Source: an uncultured Solobacterium sp. (GTDB lineage Bacteria > Bacillota_I > Bacilli_A > Erysipelotrichales > Erysipelotrichaceae). Taken from it: DNA of 5,439 nt. The stretch is taken from NCBI GenBank assembly GCA_937910655.1, contig CALEMV010000097.1, forward strand, positions 1 to 5,439. Reading direction: 5' to 3'. A program made the position numbers and the translations under genes. The notes under the pieces were generated by a model. That model made no database searches, had not been told where the DNA came from, and saw nothing but the letters and a program-made list of their open reading frames with translations. Shown here piece by piece: positions 4,778-5,439 of this stretch (its first letter is position 1; each line of letters opens with the position of its first letter).

Positions 4778-5439
4778 ATGTTATATCAAGTTAGTAAAGC
4801 CTCAAAATATTATGGCGTCGATACAATCTTTGAAGATGTTAATTTTGAGATTAAAGGTACAGAGAAGATTGCCCTTGTTGGTAGAAACGGTTGTGGTAAA
4901 ACAACCTTTTTACGCTGTATGTGTGGGGAAGAACAATTTGATAAAGGGACGATTTCACAACAGAATAATACGGTCATTGGGTACTTATCACAGAAGGTAT
5001 TGCCGCATGACGAAAGAACTGTTGAGGAAGAACTACGTCTTATTTATGAACCGGTATTTGCGATGCAAGCAAGAATGCATGAATTAGAAAAGCAAATGGA
5101 GAAAGATGCGAGTGAAAAGGTTCTTGCGCAATACGCAACGGTTCAAGAACAGTTTGAAGCGATGAATGGATATCATTGGGAATCAGAGATGAAAACAGTC
5201 TTTACGCGCTTTGGTTTTCCGATTGAAGATCTTCAAAAGAAAATTGGAGAGTTCTCTGGTGGGCAAAAAACACGTATCGCATTCGTAAAACTACTATTAT
5301 CAAAACCGGATGTCTTATTGTTGGATGAACCTACAAACCATTTGGATATTGATGCGATTGAGTGGTTGGAAGGCTATGTAAAGAATTATCCAAAGGCGGT
5401 AGTCATTGTATCACATGACCGGATGTTCTTAGATCATAC
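4778..5439 (+). CDS. ABC-F family ATPase, YdiF-like (partial, 3' end outside window)
   Basis: ABC-F proteins are soluble tandem ATPases without membrane segments that bind the ribosomal E site to relieve stalling or protect against antibiotics. The 220 complete codons seen here cover the first nucleotide-binding domain, with no stop before the edge. Walker A is GRNGCGKT (residues 35-42) and the Q-loop is YLSQ (69-72). A charged helical arm subdomain spans about 92-130. The signature FSGGQ (159-163) precedes Walker B VLLLDEP (179-185, catalytic E184), the D-loop NHLD (187-190) and the switch histidine H213 in SHDR. TNHLD after Walker B is typical of ABC-F. The start is set by GGAGG (4768-4772), five bases upstream; in-frame ATGs at 4739 and 4766 lie within or beside the terminator and are less likely. 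YdiF is favoured because B. subtilis ydiF also neighbours tsaD and rex and has a similar N-terminus; the exact subfamily cannot be fixed without the second half. Confidence 0.93.
   Translation, partial: MLYQVSKASKYYGVDTIFEDVNFEIKGTEKIALVGRNGCGKTTFLRCMCGEEQFDKGTISQQNNTVIGYLSQKVLPHDERTVEEELRLIYEPVFAMQARMHELEKQMEKDASEKVLAQYATVQEQFEAMNGYHWESEMKTVFTRFGFPIEDLQKKIGEFSGGQKTRIAFVKLLLSKPDVLLLDEPTNHLDIDAIEWLEGYVKNYPKAVVIVSHDRMFLDH

Noticed and set aside
4812..5087. 91-codon forward reading frame overlapping the ABC-F gene
   Set aside because: It is in another frame of a gene showing intact Walker A, signature and Walker B motifs, and its product has no recognisable domain.
1..5439. CRISPR array, insertion sequence, tRNA or rRNA gene
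   Set aside because: No regularly spaced repeats, transposase frames or terminal inverted repeats, and no tRNA or rRNA gene was recognised; nearly all of the window is conserved coding sequence.

Overview
The window is a compact, AT-rich, all-forward gene cluster typical of a low-GC Gram-positive bacterium (Firmicutes/Bacillota). Evidence is the strong AGGAGG-type Shine-Dalgarno sites, T-rich intrinsic terminators, a Rex redox repressor, and a gene set close to the Bacillus subtilis ydiB-ydiC-ydiD-gcp-ydiF-moaC-rex neighbourhood. All genes read with the standard code (TGA is a stop and Trp is TGG), which argues against Mycoplasma-type Mollicutes. A class such as Erysipelotrichia would fit, but that is an inference that only a phylogeny could settle.

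Layout. Bases 1-122 are intergenic. They hold a hairpin plus T-run that looks like the terminator of an upstream gene. On the other strand the same bases could be the ribosome site and first nine codons of a divergent gene. A 16-bp dyad and a TATAAT box lie in front of tsaE. Bases 123-2622 form a tightly packed operon, tsaE-tsaB-rimI-tsaD, whose junctions are ATGA, TAATG and TAA|ATG. Bases 2623-2673 hold a Rex-like operator, a weak promoter and the ribosome site of rex. rex (2674-3294) and asnS (3325-4713) follow, only 30 bases apart. A strong hairpin terminator (4727-4765) separates asnS from a final ABC-F ATPase gene that starts at 4778 and runs off the right edge.

How the genes work together. 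TsaB, TsaD and TsaE make up most of the bacterial machinery that puts threonylcarbamoyl on A37 of tRNAs reading ANN codons (t6A); TsaC/TsaC2, which makes the threonylcarbamoyl-AMP donor, is not in the window. RimI is the GNAT acetyltransferase usually encoded with TsaB and TsaD. AsnRS charges tRNA-Asn, itself an ANN-decoding t6A substrate. The ABC-F protein probably acts on the ribosome. The common theme is therefore translation, with Rex adding a possible NADH/NAD+ input.

Nothing here is a clearly new system. The points worth checking are regulatory: a probable Rex autoregulatory site that would also put asnS under redox control, a perfect 10-bp hairpin at the start of a rimI gene lacking a Shine-Dalgarno site, and a terminator with a tiny Trp-containing ORF just before the ABC-F gene.
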